Of a DNA stretch of 64,000 nucleotides, positions 51,440 through 60,375 are shown in pieces. Position numbers and translations under genes: made by a program. Origin of the DNA: JANQSS01 sp965249735 (GTDB lineage: Bacteria; Bacteroidota; Bacteroidia; Chitinophagales; Saprospiraceae); NCBI GenBank assembly GCA_965249735.1, contig CBDFMS010000019.1, positions 62,001-126,000 on the forward strand, read 5' to 3'. The notes under the pieces were generated by a model, which had not been told where the DNA came from, did no database searches, and worked only from the letters and a program-made list of their open reading frames with translations. Position 1 is the stretch's first letter. Each line of letters starts with the position of its first letter.

Positions 51440-52696
51440 TTACATAAGCGAAATAATCTCTTCTTTTTTTCGCTTTATCACAGTTAATTCTGATGGAGTA
51501 GGGGAGGCCTCCTCAGCCAAACATATGTGCTTGTGGGCTAGATTGAAATTATTTTTTTTGAGATATAGTTCAGCGCCAACTGAATGATAAAGTATGGAAC
51601 TTAATTCGCTATTAATTTCTACGAATAAATTTTCAGCTTGATAAAGATTATTTAATTGAATCAAGACTATAATCTGATTGAGTATAATTTGATCACTGGG
51701 TTTGATCGTATAGATTCCTCGATAATATTCCAAAATAATATTCCAATTGGTTTGTTCAAATGTTTTAGCACGGGCATGCTCCCCAGAAATTGCAGCTTCC
51801 AAATGATATGCTGATATTGTTTTTCTTTCCCCGGATACATTTAAATGATGGCGCCCAACGTCAATTAAATCTTTATTCCATAATTCTCGATTTTGGTCTG
51901 CCAACAGAATGATCTGGCCCTGGTCGTCGAGACGACTGTCAAAACGAGAGGCATGAAAGCACATCAATGCCATCAGCGCATGATTGTCAGGGTGATGCGT
52001 TATATCATGATCAACGATTAGTTTGCACAGCCGCATAGCTTCATAGCACAAATCTCGCCGAATATGTTCTTCATTTCCCGATGAGTAATAACCTTCATTA
52101 AAAAGTAAATACAAAATAAATTGCACTTCTACAAGCCGATTTTTTAATTCCTCACCAGCAGGTATGTAGAGCCGCAGGTTATTTGATTTTAAAAAATTAC
52201 GTGCGCGTTGAATTCGTTTTTTTATTGTTTCGACTTTACTAAGCAGACCTTTTGCAATTTCCTTTGAACTAAATCCGGAAGCAATTTTTAAAGTAAGAGC
52301 AATTTGATCTTTCACTGCCAATTTTGGGTGACAGCAAGCGAAGATCATCCGCAATTGATTATCTGAAACCTCTGAGTCCATAAATAATTCTTCTATATAA
52401 ACTGAGGCAGGCCCTGAGATGATTGACTTGATTTCACGATTTTTTGTCGACTGTTTCTTTCGGATGTAATCAATGGCCTTTCGTTTTGCCGTGGTCATTA
52501 ACCAGGCAGAAGGATTATCTGGGATTGTTTGTGTACGCCAGGTTTGAAGTGCCTGGGAGAACGTTTCTTGGGCGATATCTTCGACGACATCAATATATTG
52601 TAATCCCAGGAATCGCGATAGACTGGCGACCATTTTTCCATACTCATGTCGGAAAAGATGGTCCACCAGTATTTCAGAAGAATGCTTTGTTGTCAT
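51440..52696 (-). CDS. ECF42-type RNA polymerase sigma factor with C-terminal TPR extension
   Basis: A 418-aa protein. Residues 10-80 are sigma region 2 (EDIAQETFSQALQTW, PSAWLMTTAKRKAIDYIRKK). Residues 115-170 are region 4 (LRMIFACCHPKLAVKDQIALTLKIASGFSSKEIAKGLL). The rest is a long helical DUF6596/TPR-type extension (LLFNEGYYSSGNEEHIRRDLCYEAMRL), which in this group is thought to regulate activity in place of an anti-sigma factor. Its ATG overlaps the stop of the DGPF gene by four bases (ATGA), so the two are translationally coupled. ECF42 factors are characteristically paired with DGPF proteins. Confidence 0.9.
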   Translation of the reverse strand: MTTKHSSEILVDHLFRHEYGKMVASLSRFLGLQYIDVVEDIAQETFSQALQTWRTQTIPDNPSAWLMTTAKRKAIDYIRKKQSTKNREIKSIISGPASVYIEELFMDSEVSDNQLRMIFACCHPKLAVKDQIALTLKIASGFSSKEIAKGLLSKVETIKKRIQRARNFLKSNNLRLYIPAGEELKNRLVEVQFILYLLFNEGYYSSGNEEHIRRDLCYEAMRLCKLIVDHDITHHPDNHALMALMCFHASRFDSRLDDQGQIILLADQNRELWNKDLIDVGRHHLNVSGERKTISAYHLEAAISGEHARAKTFEQTNWNIILEYYRGIYTIKPSDQIILNQIIVLIQLNNLYQAENLFVEINSELSSILYHSVGAELYLKKNNFNLAHKHICLAEEASPTPSELTVIKRKKEEIISLM

Positions 52697-53037
52697 TCGA
52701 ACACCATAACTTCTCTAACTTCAACGGTACCACCAATATCAAAGTCAGGATAGTCCCTTGCAACTTCGACGGCAGCATCCAGGTTTTCAGCTTTGATAAC
52801 ATAATAACCACCAATCAACTCCTTACCTTCAACAAAAGGACCATCACTGATGACTGCATCTTTCCCATTCATGTGTTTGCCCTGCGGCATGAGGGCATTA
52901 CCATGTGCGATGATGCCCTGTTCTTCCATTTTTCCGTGCCATGCCCACCATTTGCCCATCTGCGTCTGGGTTTCTTCCGGAGAAAGGCCTAATGAGCCGT
53001 AATCTGCGCCTAAAAAAATCATCATAAAATCTTTCAT
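52693..53037 (-). CDS. YCII-related DGPF-domain protein
   Basis: A 114-aa single-domain protein with the family motif DGPF at residues 65-68 (VISDGPFVEGKELIGGYYVIKA) and the usual start KDFMMIFLGADYG. Members have a dimeric alpha-beta ferredoxin-like fold. Their role is not settled, but genes of this type are standard partners and probable targets of ECF42 sigma factors. It is first in a two-gene operon with the sigma factor, ending in a four-base overlap. Confidence 0.9.
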   Translation of the reverse strand: MKDFMMIFLGADYGSLGLSPEETQTQMGKWWAWHGKMEEQGIIAHGNALMPQGKHMNGKDAVISDGPFVEGKELIGGYYVIKAENLDAAVEVARDYPDFDIGGTVEVREVMVFE

Positions 53038-53593
53038 GTCAATCTCAATTTAATATTTAACAATAAACATATCACTATCATGACGAAACCAATCGGCGAT
53101 AGGGGACATGATTACAATAAAGATTGAAAATTAGTTGAAAATCACGCTATCGCTTATATTCTAGTGGCATATGTATGGGTAAACGTACGAACCTAGCTAA
53201 AAATTGACACTAGCTTTATGTTGACCTCGAACTATGTACGTACACATTGTATAGAGAACATTCTCACCAAATGCAGACACCCGACTGTTGATTCTTCTCG
53301 AATTGGATAAAATGTCATGTCATCACGTCATGAACTTCTTGTAGATCTTCTGGAAGTACACCAAGTTGCTCAGCAAGAACTAAATTGAGAAAATATGATG
53401 AAAATTGACTATCATTAAATATGATAAATTACCGAATAATATTGATAATTTTCCGTCGACGAAGAACGGTAAATCATAAGAATTGCATTATATCGATATG
53501 TAAACCTGAACAAAATCTCATGCCTCAAATAGGCAAAATATTTTGAAAGCGTCCTGTGGAAACACGAAATCAAACAACCTCAAATAAGTAAGA
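53038..53593. other. Intergenic region between divergent genes
   Basis: About 555 AT-rich bases between the DGPF operon (minus) and the CARDB-like gene (plus). The minus strand at 53315-53420 has a short open stretch ending QLGVLPEDLQEVHDVMT and a stop, without a start codon; it may be a gene remnant but is too short to claim. No RNA gene was seen. Confidence 0.35.
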
Positions 53594-54592
53594 ATGAATT
53601 TTTTAAAATTTCTGCTAAAATCACTATCCGACATAATAAAGAAATTACCGGTGCAGTGGCTATTAAGTATAAAGTCATTTTTAAAATGGCTCAATAAGCT
53701 ATTAAAAGGCTGGTGTTCCGAAAAAAAACCTCACTCCGCACGGGATACTATAGATGAAAAATGTGGTCCTATTGATCATCCATCATTTCATCGAGCTGAC
53801 CCGTTAATCTACTCTCAAAAATATCTGAAGAGCTTAGGTCTGGCAGTGACCTGGAACAATCCGGATATTATTTTAAAAAAGGATGGGATAGTGGTAACAG
53901 AAAATGATTTACTGCCTGATACGGATTATGTGATTGAATCGACGATATGGAATAATTCGTATGAAGCACCAGCTGTTGGCGTAGGAGTGGATGTCTCGTT
54001 TCTTTCCTTTGGTGCAGGGACCACAAAACACAATATTGGACATAAGTCTATCAACCTGGGAGTAAAAGGAGGTGCCAATCATCCCGCCAGGGTAAAAGTC
54101 ATTTGGCGAACACCTATCACTCCAGGGCATTATTGTTTACAGGTTGATATAGACTGGTTTGATGATGTCAATCCTGCAAATAACATGGGTCAAAATAATG
54201 TGCGCATCGAAGAACCACAATCACCGGCACAATTTCAATTTAAATTAAAAAACGATACGCCTGAGACACAACGGTATAGATTGGAACCGGATTCATATGA
54301 ACTGCCAACTCAGAAAGATTGCGAAACGATTATCAAAAGAGAATCAAACAAAAACAAATGGAAGCGGATTTTGGACGCTCATAATGCAGATAATTTTCCT
54401 GTTCCTCAAGATTGGAATGTTGAGATAATCCCACGTACGTTAAGCCTACAGTCAAATGAGGAAACGACTATTGAAGTGCATATTAATCCACCAAGTTCAT
54501 TTATTGGAAAAATGGCTTTTAATGTAAATGCATTTTATGGTAAGAATAAATTCGCCGGTGGAGTAACATTATATGTTTCAAAATCTTTATAA
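53594..54592 (+). CDS. Uncharacterised CARDB/Ig-like protein, first gene of a two-gene cassette
   Basis: A 332-aa protein. Residues 1-40 are an amphipathic, Lys- and Trp-rich helical stretch without a typical signal peptide (MNFLKFLLKSLSDIIKK), possibly a membrane-surface anchor. Residues 65-210 hold a CARDB-like beta-sandwich: DPLIYSQKYLKSLGLAVTWNNPDI, VESTIWNNSYEAPAVGV, WRTPITPGHYCLQVDIDW and the acidic DDVNPANNMGQNN. The last 120 residues form a second beta domain ending in an Ig-like strand set (EVHINPPSSFIGKMAFNVNAFYG). I cannot name a family or function. It lies 9 bases before the membrane protein gene, clearly one operon. Confidence 0.7.
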   Translation: MNFLKFLLKSLSDIIKKLPVQWLLSIKSFLKWLNKLLKGWCSEKKPHSARDTIDEKCGPIDHPSFHRADPLIYSQKYLKSLGLAVTWNNPDIILKKDGIVVTENDLLPDTDYVIESTIWNNSYEAPAVGVGVDVSFLSFGAGTTKHNIGHKSINLGVKGGANHPARVKVIWRTPITPGHYCLQVDIDWFDDVNPANNMGQNNVRIEEPQSPAQFQFKLKNDTPETQRYRLEPDSYELPTQKDCETIIKRESNKNKWKRILDAHNADNFPVPQDWNVEIIPRTLSLQSNEETTIEVHINPPSSFIGKMAFNVNAFYGKNKFAGGVTLYVSKSL

Positions 54593-54601
54593 AATTTAAT
54601 T

Positions 54602-55654
54602 ATGGCATTCGCAGAATATACCAAATGTATCAAACCCTCAAGCTTTGTCGACCTGACGCCGGAGGGATTGGCAGGAAAATTATATGTCGGTGCGGCTGGG
54701 CTTAGTTTTTTAAGTATGATAGCGTTAGCTGCTTTCGTTGGTTCAACAGCTGCTATCATTAACGCCATTGTTTTGTTAACACAGGTTATTGTATTTTTAG
54801 CGTGGTGGCTCTACGGCAGATTGATTTGCCTGGGTGATGATGCCCGTAATTGTGCCATTATCGGGAAAGTCACGTTCAAGGGTTCCAACCCTAAGAAGAA
54901 AGGAGGTGATAATGATTTTACCATGAATCTATTGCTCGCACCACGAGACAATTATGACGAAGATGTTAAAAAAGTGGATTTCGTCCCTGACTTGCCTCAA
55001 GGTCATTTATATACTGACCATCCGGATATTCTAGGATTAGGAAAAGCATATGCAGGAGGGGATGATAGTGATCGTAAATATTGGCAAGGTTTACATATAG
55101 AATTCGAAGGTCGAGGCATTTATGATTTATATCTCTTATCAATCGCGATGATTGCTCTTTTAATTGCAGCCCTATTTGTGCCCTGGCCGTGGAATCTGAT
55201 ACTGGTAGCTCTTGCGTTTCTGTTAATTCTGGCAAAATTTATTCACGGATTATTTGATGACAAAGACAGTCCCAATTTGGACACACCTTTGGATACGGAC
55301 TCCAATGGCGGTACCATTTATAAGGGAGTAGTAGTTGTGCTCAAGGGTGAATGGATATACGATTCAGGACATTTAGATGGAAAAAATGAAATTCATCCGA
55401 TAAGAGAATGTATGATAATCGGGGAGCTTAAAGGCGATGCTAAATGGAGTGATCTGATTTTTACGGATCCTGACACACAGTTGGAACTAGATTATGGTAG
55501 TGCCGCGAATATTGAAATCATTCGGGATCATTGGTGTGGAGCTTTTAAGGATGCAAATGATGCAGAAGATGAAGGCAGCCGAGATGATCCAAAAAATGAC
55601 TGGGGTATTCATCCATCCATTGATGGTTGTAAGGCACCGATTATAGTCTTGTAA
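54602..55654 (+). CDS. Uncharacterised four-helix membrane protein with an HPIR motif
   Basis: A 350-aa protein with two hydrophobic hairpins, about residues 30-78 and 178-220, giving four likely membrane helices. Between them lies a soluble domain (residues 80-175: CAIIGKVTFKGSNPKKKGG, FTMNLLLAPRDNYDED). After the second hairpin comes a beta domain with the striking run VVLKGEWIYDSGH then LDGKNEIHPIRECMII, where conserved D, H, N, E and H could form a catalytic or metal site. I do not recognise the family. Tight spacing to the CARDB-like gene suggests the two products act together, perhaps at the envelope. Confidence 0.7.
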   Translation: MAFAEYTKCIKPSSFVDLTPEGLAGKLYVGAAGLSFLSMIALAAFVGSTAAIINAIVLLTQVIVFLAWWLYGRLICLGDDARNCAIIGKVTFKGSNPKKKGGDNDFTMNLLLAPRDNYDEDVKKVDFVPDLPQGHLYTDHPDILGLGKAYAGGDDSDRKYWQGLHIEFEGRGIYDLYLLSIAMIALLIAALFVPWPWNLILVALAFLLILAKFIHGLFDDKDSPNLDTPLDTDSNGGTIYKGVVVVLKGEWIYDSGHLDGKNEIHPIRECMIIGELKGDAKWSDLIFTDPDTQLELDYGSAANIEIIRDHWCGAFKDANDAEDEGSRDDPKNDWGIHPSIDGCKAPIIVL

Positions 55655-55862
55655 TGCTTCGTGTACATTTTATGGAAACCATTGATGGATCTGATCGAGG
55701 AGGTTGGAAAGAAACAGGGGTACACTTCTCGTTTATATCTATTTAACATAATATTAATTATAGGCAAATAGGATTCAATCAGCTGAGCCTACAACAAATC
55801 AGCATTGTTGGTAGCTAATCCAGCTATTCGCTTACAACCTGATTGAATAGATGATTAGGAAA
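55655..55862. other. Spacer between the cassette and a pseudogene
   Basis: Two convergent ends meet here. A 10-bp inverted repeat, ATTCAATCAG (55773-55782) with CTGATTGAAT (55839-55848), encloses 56 bases and may end transcription from either side. Nothing else was recognised. Confidence 0.4.
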
Positions 55863-56384
55863 TTATCCATCTCTGATGAATGCAATTTGACAGTCAATGT
55901 GATTTGTATTAATTAGGTCCGGAGGCTCATCATAAATTATACTATTCTTCATGAAAAAAGCATTTGCCGGATTTGGTACAATCGATCGTACACAGTCAGG
56001 ATTAAACGAATTTCTAAAAACTTTTCCATTTTCAACCGCCTGAGAATCGCGTAGAGTAAATGAAATTCTATTGATGTACGAATCTGCTCGTATCAGACCA
56101 GTATAAAAACAACTACAGTCTATAAGTGTATCATTCGAAAAATCAATGTAGTTCGTATACGCATCCTCATGATAAAACGATTCGCCGACTTGATTTAATC
56201 GAAAAATGGTCCGGCATTGAAGCGGATTTCCAAAAAATGACCATTCGTGAACTGCATAAGAATCGCATAGAACAGATGAAATTCAACTGATATTCAATTT
56301 TGATAGTAGCAGACCGAGAATGAGCCCTACTTCTGATTGAGGCTGTATCCTACTGAATTGAATGTCAATTTTTCTATTTAACAT
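55863..56384 (-). pseudogene. Nonsense-disrupted remnant of a two-repeat protein
   Basis: On the minus strand an ATG at 56384 opens 33 codons and meets a TGA at 56283-56285; the same frame then stays open for 139 codons to a TAA at 55863. The two halves are a degenerate direct repeat of about 73 residues: YINRISFTLRDSQAVENG in the second copy aligns with NIS(stop)ISSVLCDSYAVHEW in the first, so the stop replaces an AGA codon (Arg). The second part has no early start codon. It lies 22 bases downstream of the O-methyltransferase on the same strand. No family recognised; the conserved cysteines (DTLIDCSCFYTG, DCVRSIV) suggest an exported protein. Confidence 0.5.
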
Positions 56385-56406
56385 AATGTGAGGATAGGGC
56401 TCAAAA

Positions 56407-57465
56407 TCACACTTTTTCCAATTTCAACAAGGTGTTAAAGGTATTCCCAATCAAGGGGAATGTTTCAACCACTCTCAATCCGGCTTCTGGGATCAAAGGC
56501 AACAGGTCGTCGAGCTTGAACATCTTACTATTCCCATTTGCAATACTTGTGAAATAAAGTGATAAGGCAATGATCGAATAAGATCCCGCTTGATAGCGCT
56601 GATTGTCCCAAAAGGACTCCATTATATAAATAGTTGTATTTTCATTTGAAGCGTTACATACTTTTCTTAAAATATTGATAATATCCTCAGACGAAAAACA
56701 ATCCAAGAATTGACTCATCCAAATCACATCTGCTCCGCCGGGTAATTTACTTTCTGGTTCCAATAAATCACAGGCATAATATTCTACCCTGCTTTGCAAA
56801 TTCAATTTTGATAAATTATTCTTTGCTGTGGCGATTTGCCCAGGCAAGTCCACGATCGTTATTCTAACGTCGGTGTCTTTCTTGCAACACTCTATTGTCC
56901 ATTTTCCTGTATTTCCTCCAATATCAATCAATTGATTGACTGATTCAGAGAATACGATGTCCAAGGCATGAGGGAACGAATCAGTGCTATAATAATGATC
57001 AAAGGCGAACCAGGATTTTCTGACTTCAGGAGCAAGATCAGCCAGTGCATGATACACTGTTTTATGTTGACCAAAAACTTTTAATCCTTCAGGTTTACCA
57101 TTTCTTACAGATGCTGTTAAATATTTTAATCCATCATAGCAAACGTCCTTAGTGAAATTAATATTTACATTGGTTAATTCGTCCGACCTCAAAAACACTC
57201 CAATTTTAGTCAATTTATATAAACCCTCATCTGTCCGATCAACCACATTGGTTGCAAGTCCGGCTTCCAGGAGAACTCGTATTCCGTATGAAGATAAATT
57301 TAAATGCTTGCCAAGATCCGAAGCAGAGATTCCGGTTTTACTTTTTTTAATTTCATTCAATATTCCCAATTCTCTCATGGCTACAATGGCTTGAAAGAAA
57401 AAGGGCCCAAAAGCCAGTTTTTGTGCCTCGAATTTTGCTTCAAGAACCGTCATAGATTTATTCAT
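56407..57465 (-). CDS. SAM-dependent O-methyltransferase-like protein
   Basis: A 352-aa protein with a winged-helix-like N-terminal dimerisation domain (residues 15-95, AMRELGILNEIKK, SASDLGKHLNLSSYGIRVLLEAG) and a Rossmann methyltransferase domain. The SAM-binding motif I is LIDIGGNTGKW with DIGGNTG at 181-187, followed by the acidic residue in IVDLPGQ and YYACDLLEPE. This layout matches the plant COMT/HIOMT-like small-molecule methyltransferases. The substrate is unknown. An exact -7 box on the minus strand (TATTTTTG, 57492-57499) lies 26 bases upstream of the ATG. Confidence 0.8.
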   Translation of the reverse strand: MNKSMTVLEAKFEAQKLAFGPFFFQAIVAMRELGILNEIKKSKTGISASDLGKHLNLSSYGIRVLLEAGLATNVVDRTDEGLYKLTKIGVFLRSDELTNVNINFTKDVCYDGLKYLTASVRNGKPEGLKVFGQHKTVYHALADLAPEVRKSWFAFDHYYSTDSFPHALDIVFSESVNQLIDIGGNTGKWTIECCKKDTDVRITIVDLPGQIATAKNNLSKLNLQSRVEYYACDLLEPESKLPGGADVIWMSQFLDCFSSEDIINILRKVCNASNENTTIYIMESFWDNQRYQAGSYSIIALSLYFTSIANGNSKMFKLDDLLPLIPEAGLRVVETFPLIGNTFNTLLKLEKV

Positions 57466-57491
57466 GCTTAATTAATTGTTCAGATTAACGC

Positions 57492-57499
57492 CAAAAATA
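57492..57499 (-). promoter_or_regulatory. Candidate -7 box for the O-methyltransferase
   Basis: Minus-strand TATTTTTG matches TAnnTTTG and predicts a leader of about 20 bases. No -33 element at the standard distance was found. Confidence 0.4.
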
Positions 57500-57566
57500 T
57501 TGAAAAGAATACAACATATTAAATTAGATAAATCGGTATGATGAAATGGAAATGCTAGCCTCTACC

Positions 57567-58916
57567 CTATTTCCGACCGATAACTTCTATCATTTGGGGA
57601 GTAAAGCATAATGCACCTTTTGTATTCTCCAACCGTTCCCAGTCCTCCAGGGCCTCATGCATAGTGGATTCGGAGAGGAGTCCGAATTCAACTACACGTG
57701 GCAAATAGATGTGAAGAAAGGTCTTAGGCCAGTACCAGGTAAGATCACCTGGATGGCATATTTTAGAAAGCGGCCTCGACGATACGACTTCTAATTCCGC
57801 TGATTGAAATAGTTGAGCCATTTGACTTCCAACGTTAATGTTTCCGGGGGCTTGATCAAAACTTGCAAGAACCGATTCAAGTGCTACTTTAACTGAATGA
57901 CTATAAGGTTCTGTTTGAAAAGATTTCCAATTGAAATATTCTTGTACGATAAAAGTGCCTCCTTTCCGCATGGCAGCGGCTATCTTATTAATAATTTCTT
58001 CCGGATTATCCAACCAGGCCAACGCCCAGCGGCAATAAACGCCATCCAGACTATCAGGCTGTAGAGACATATTTAGAAAATCCGTCTGCTGGGTTTCTAT
58101 CGGCAGTCCATGAAGTGATTTTATTTCTTCGAGAAATGTGATATAGTGTTGTGATTTGTCCACAGCAATGACGGTTCCTGTAGATCCGACCATATAAGCA
58201 AGATCACGTGTTGCAAATCCGGGACCGCACCCCAAATCAAGAATGGTCTGACCTTGTGTAAATCCTGCGATCTTCCACGATTCATAGGCTTCCGAAGCCC
58301 ATACTTCATGCTGAAACCCAAGACGATGTAGTTCTGCTTCGTGAGTGCCCAAAACATATTCGTTGCTTTCATTCAGGTGGCTCTGTTGTTGATCAAATTG
58401 CCGATTCAACAATGAAATGGTGGCAAAATGATGGTCGTCATGCTCTGCAACGAAATACATCAAATCAATGAGCCGCATGGGCTTAAGGAGCCGTGGATGG
58501 AGGCAAAAAGCGGATTCTGCAATGTGGGCATGTTGCAGACATCGTTGCACTAATTCACTCCGTGATTTCTCAAAGTTCTTCAATATCTCTTCTAAATTGG
58601 ATTCATTGTGTGCCGCACCTTCTGTTTTTTGATTAGTCAGGTCGGCTGCCCGCATCATCTCCTTACCTTCAATCATATCTGCCACTCGACCTATCCAGAG
58701 CACTTCAAGGTCATGTAGATGTCCGGCATGCTCCTGAATACTCCATCGATCATTTAACCGCTCCGACCTGTCTGTCGGCCTAGCCGACTTTACTTTTTCA
58801 CGCAGACGCAATGGTGCGTCGCCAAGCCGCTCAACAAGATTTGAAAATGTCGTAGTCAAATGATCAAAATCAAATTTGCGATCGAACCAGGCTTCTCTTT
58901 TATTCTCATTACTCAT
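57567..58916 (-). CDS. DinB-family / SAM methyltransferase fusion protein
   Basis: A 449-aa protein with two domains usually found apart. Residues 15-172 are a DinB_2 four-helix bundle with its metal histidines (His66 in the RWSIQEHAGHLHDLE motif; His159 and His163 in AEHDDHHF). A Q- and N-rich joint (DQQQSHLNESNEYVLG) leads to a class I methyltransferase, with motif I LDLGCGPG at 226-233 and IAVDKSQHY and CRWALAWLDNPEE after it. DinB folds include metal-dependent thiol transferases, so the protein might couple a thiol-transfer or detoxification step with methylation; that is inference. The start at 58916 is the first ATG. Confidence 0.85.
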   Translation of the reverse strand: MSNENKREAWFDRKFDFDHLTTTFSNLVERLGDAPLRLREKVKSARPTDRSERLNDRWSIQEHAGHLHDLEVLWIGRVADMIEGKEMMRAADLTNQKTEGAAHNESNLEEILKNFEKSRSELVQRCLQHAHIAESAFCLHPRLLKPMRLIDLMYFVAEHDDHHFATISLLNRQFDQQQSHLNESNEYVLGTHEAELHRLGFQHEVWASEAYESWKIAGFTQGQTILDLGCGPGFATRDLAYMVGSTGTVIAVDKSQHYITFLEEIKSLHGLPIETQQTDFLNMSLQPDSLDGVYCRWALAWLDNPEEIINKIAAAMRKGGTFIVQEYFNWKSFQTEPYSHSVKVALESVLASFDQAPGNINVGSQMAQLFQSAELEVVSSRPLSKICHPGDLTWYWPKTFLHIYLPRVVEFGLLSESTMHEALEDWERLENTKGALCFTPQMIEVIGRK

Positions 58917-59089
58917 GTATACTTTTTATTCAATTTAAGATCAAGTCATTCTTGGAAGTAATATGAAAGAACGCTTGTTGTTAGTTTGAAGGTAAGGCAA
59001 AAAAGTGCAGAATTTAAGTCAATAGTTTAACTCCGCGACTTATTAAAATAGATTATGCATCTTTATTCATCTTAAACTTATAACTCCTT

Positions 59090-59674
59090 ATGCCTGATTT
59101 GATGCAGATATTAGAAATTCTGGCGACAATCAGTGGTATTTTATGCGTTTATTTACAAACACGTGAAAAAATATTGGCCTGGCCTTTCGGACTATTGAGC
59201 GTAAGTATTCTCGTCTTTGTATTTTATTCTTCCAGGCTGTATTCAGATGTTATTCTTCATGTTATTTATATCGGATTGAATATTTACGGATGGTGGTATT
59301 GGTCTGCCAATGTCGACAAGACGGACCACACACCAATTCAATCATTGAGTAGACGGATGTTTATAATATGGGCTTTCATCATAGTGCTAGGCGCCATCCT
59401 TTGGGGATTTGGGATGAATGCTATCACCAACGCTGACCTTGTTTATTTTGACGCATTCACCACCGTTGGTAGTCTTTCTGCTCAATATTTACTTGCGCGT
59501 AAGGTCATTCAAAATTGGATCATTTGGATTATAGTCGATGTCGTGGCGGTGAATGTTTACGTCATTAAAGAACTTTATTTTACCGCTTTTATGTTCTTTG
59601 TTTTTTTACTTCTCTGCATTAAAGGATATCGGGACTGGAAGAGGTCTTTGGCTAACCAACTCCAATTGTCCTAA
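59090..59674 (+). CDS. pnuC: PnuC-family nicotinamide riboside transporter
   Basis: A 194-aa integral membrane protein with about seven hydrophobic segments, the normal size for PnuC. Signature parts are the first-helix region ISGILCVYLQTREKILAWPFGL, the aromatic NIYGWWYW motif, and ARKVIQNWIIWIIVDV. PnuC carries nicotinamide riboside across the inner membrane by facilitated diffusion for NAD synthesis. Together with nnr and the sirtuin earlier in the window it forms a scattered NAD theme, though not an operon. Its stop lies three bases from the end of the convergent GNAT gene. Confidence 0.92.
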   Translation: MPDLMQILEILATISGILCVYLQTREKILAWPFGLLSVSILVFVFYSSRLYSDVILHVIYIGLNIYGWWYWSANVDKTDHTPIQSLSRRMFIIWAFIIVLGAILWGFGMNAITNADLVYFDAFTTVGSLSAQYLLARKVIQNWIIWIIVDVVAVNVYVIKELYFTAFMFFVFLLLCIKGYRDWKRSLANQLQLS

Positions 59675-59677
59675 GCC

Positions 59678-60304
59678 CTATTTTTTTATTCTGGAGACCG
59701 CACGATTAAAAATTTTTCTCAACTGGGATTCAGGTATTTCGCTGACTCGCTTGATTTCTTTGACTGGAGAACCGGATTCACACATTTCCAATCGAAAAAT
59801 TTCGATGCCATACCATTCATTGAATTTGTAACCCATACGTTCCCAAACGCCTACTGATTCAAATCCATAATTGATATGAAATGCGTGACTAACCTTATTT
59901 GGGTGTGTCATAACGGCCATCGAGCTACGATATTCCTGAACTTTCAACAGATCATGGACGGCCTGATACAATGCCCGGGCCACCCCTTTGCGCCTGAAGT
60001 GTTCATGCACATATACGGAAACCTCAGTGATCCATCGATAAGCTTTGCGGTATCTGAATTCAGATGCGTAAGCATAGCCCGCAATATCATTTCCTATCTG
60101 ACAAACCAACCAGCAATGTAGCTTTTGGGCGGCTGTAATTCGCTGAATCATTTGATTTACACCAGGTGGTTCCAATTCGAATGTGATGGCCGAATTCAGC
60201 ACGAAAGGTTCATATAATGACAGAACTGCTGCAGCATCGGCAGGCATGGCCAATCGAATGAGAATAGCTGAATCTGTTGGATGAGAAGTCCCGGTCATCA
60301 ACAT
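59678..60304 (-). CDS. GNAT-family N-acetyltransferase, phosphinothricin acetyltransferase-like
   Basis: A 208-aa protein with one GNAT fold. The acetyl-CoA motif is VSVYVHEHFRRKGVARALY, and the start IRLAMPADAAAVLSLYEPFVLNSAITFE and the segment HAFHINYGFESVGVWERMGYKFN follow the pattern of phosphinothricin/methionine sulfoximine acetyltransferases (Pat, MddA). Such enzymes acetylate amino-acid analogues. A 40-residue basic tail (SPVKEIKRVSEIPESQLRKIF) goes beyond the usual length. It converges with pnuC. Confidence 0.82.
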   Translation of the reverse strand: MLMTGTSHPTDSAILIRLAMPADAAAVLSLYEPFVLNSAITFELEPPGVNQMIQRITAAQKLHCWLVCQIGNDIAGYAYASEFRYRKAYRWITEVSVYVHEHFRRKGVARALYQAVHDLLKVQEYRSSMAVMTHPNKVSHAFHINYGFESVGVWERMGYKFNEWYGIEIFRLEMCESGSPVKEIKRVSEIPESQLRKIFNRAVSRIKK

Positions 60305-60375
60305 GAAATTACAAAACCATAGCTCATGTACCCATGCAAAATGCCATATTTGTTCCCGGAGCTATTTGGAGGACC

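Noticed and set aside
53315..53425. Minus-strand stretch ending LGVLPEDLQEVHDVMT
   Set aside because: It reads like a protein end but is only about 35 codons between stops and has no start, so I cannot support a gene or pseudogene.
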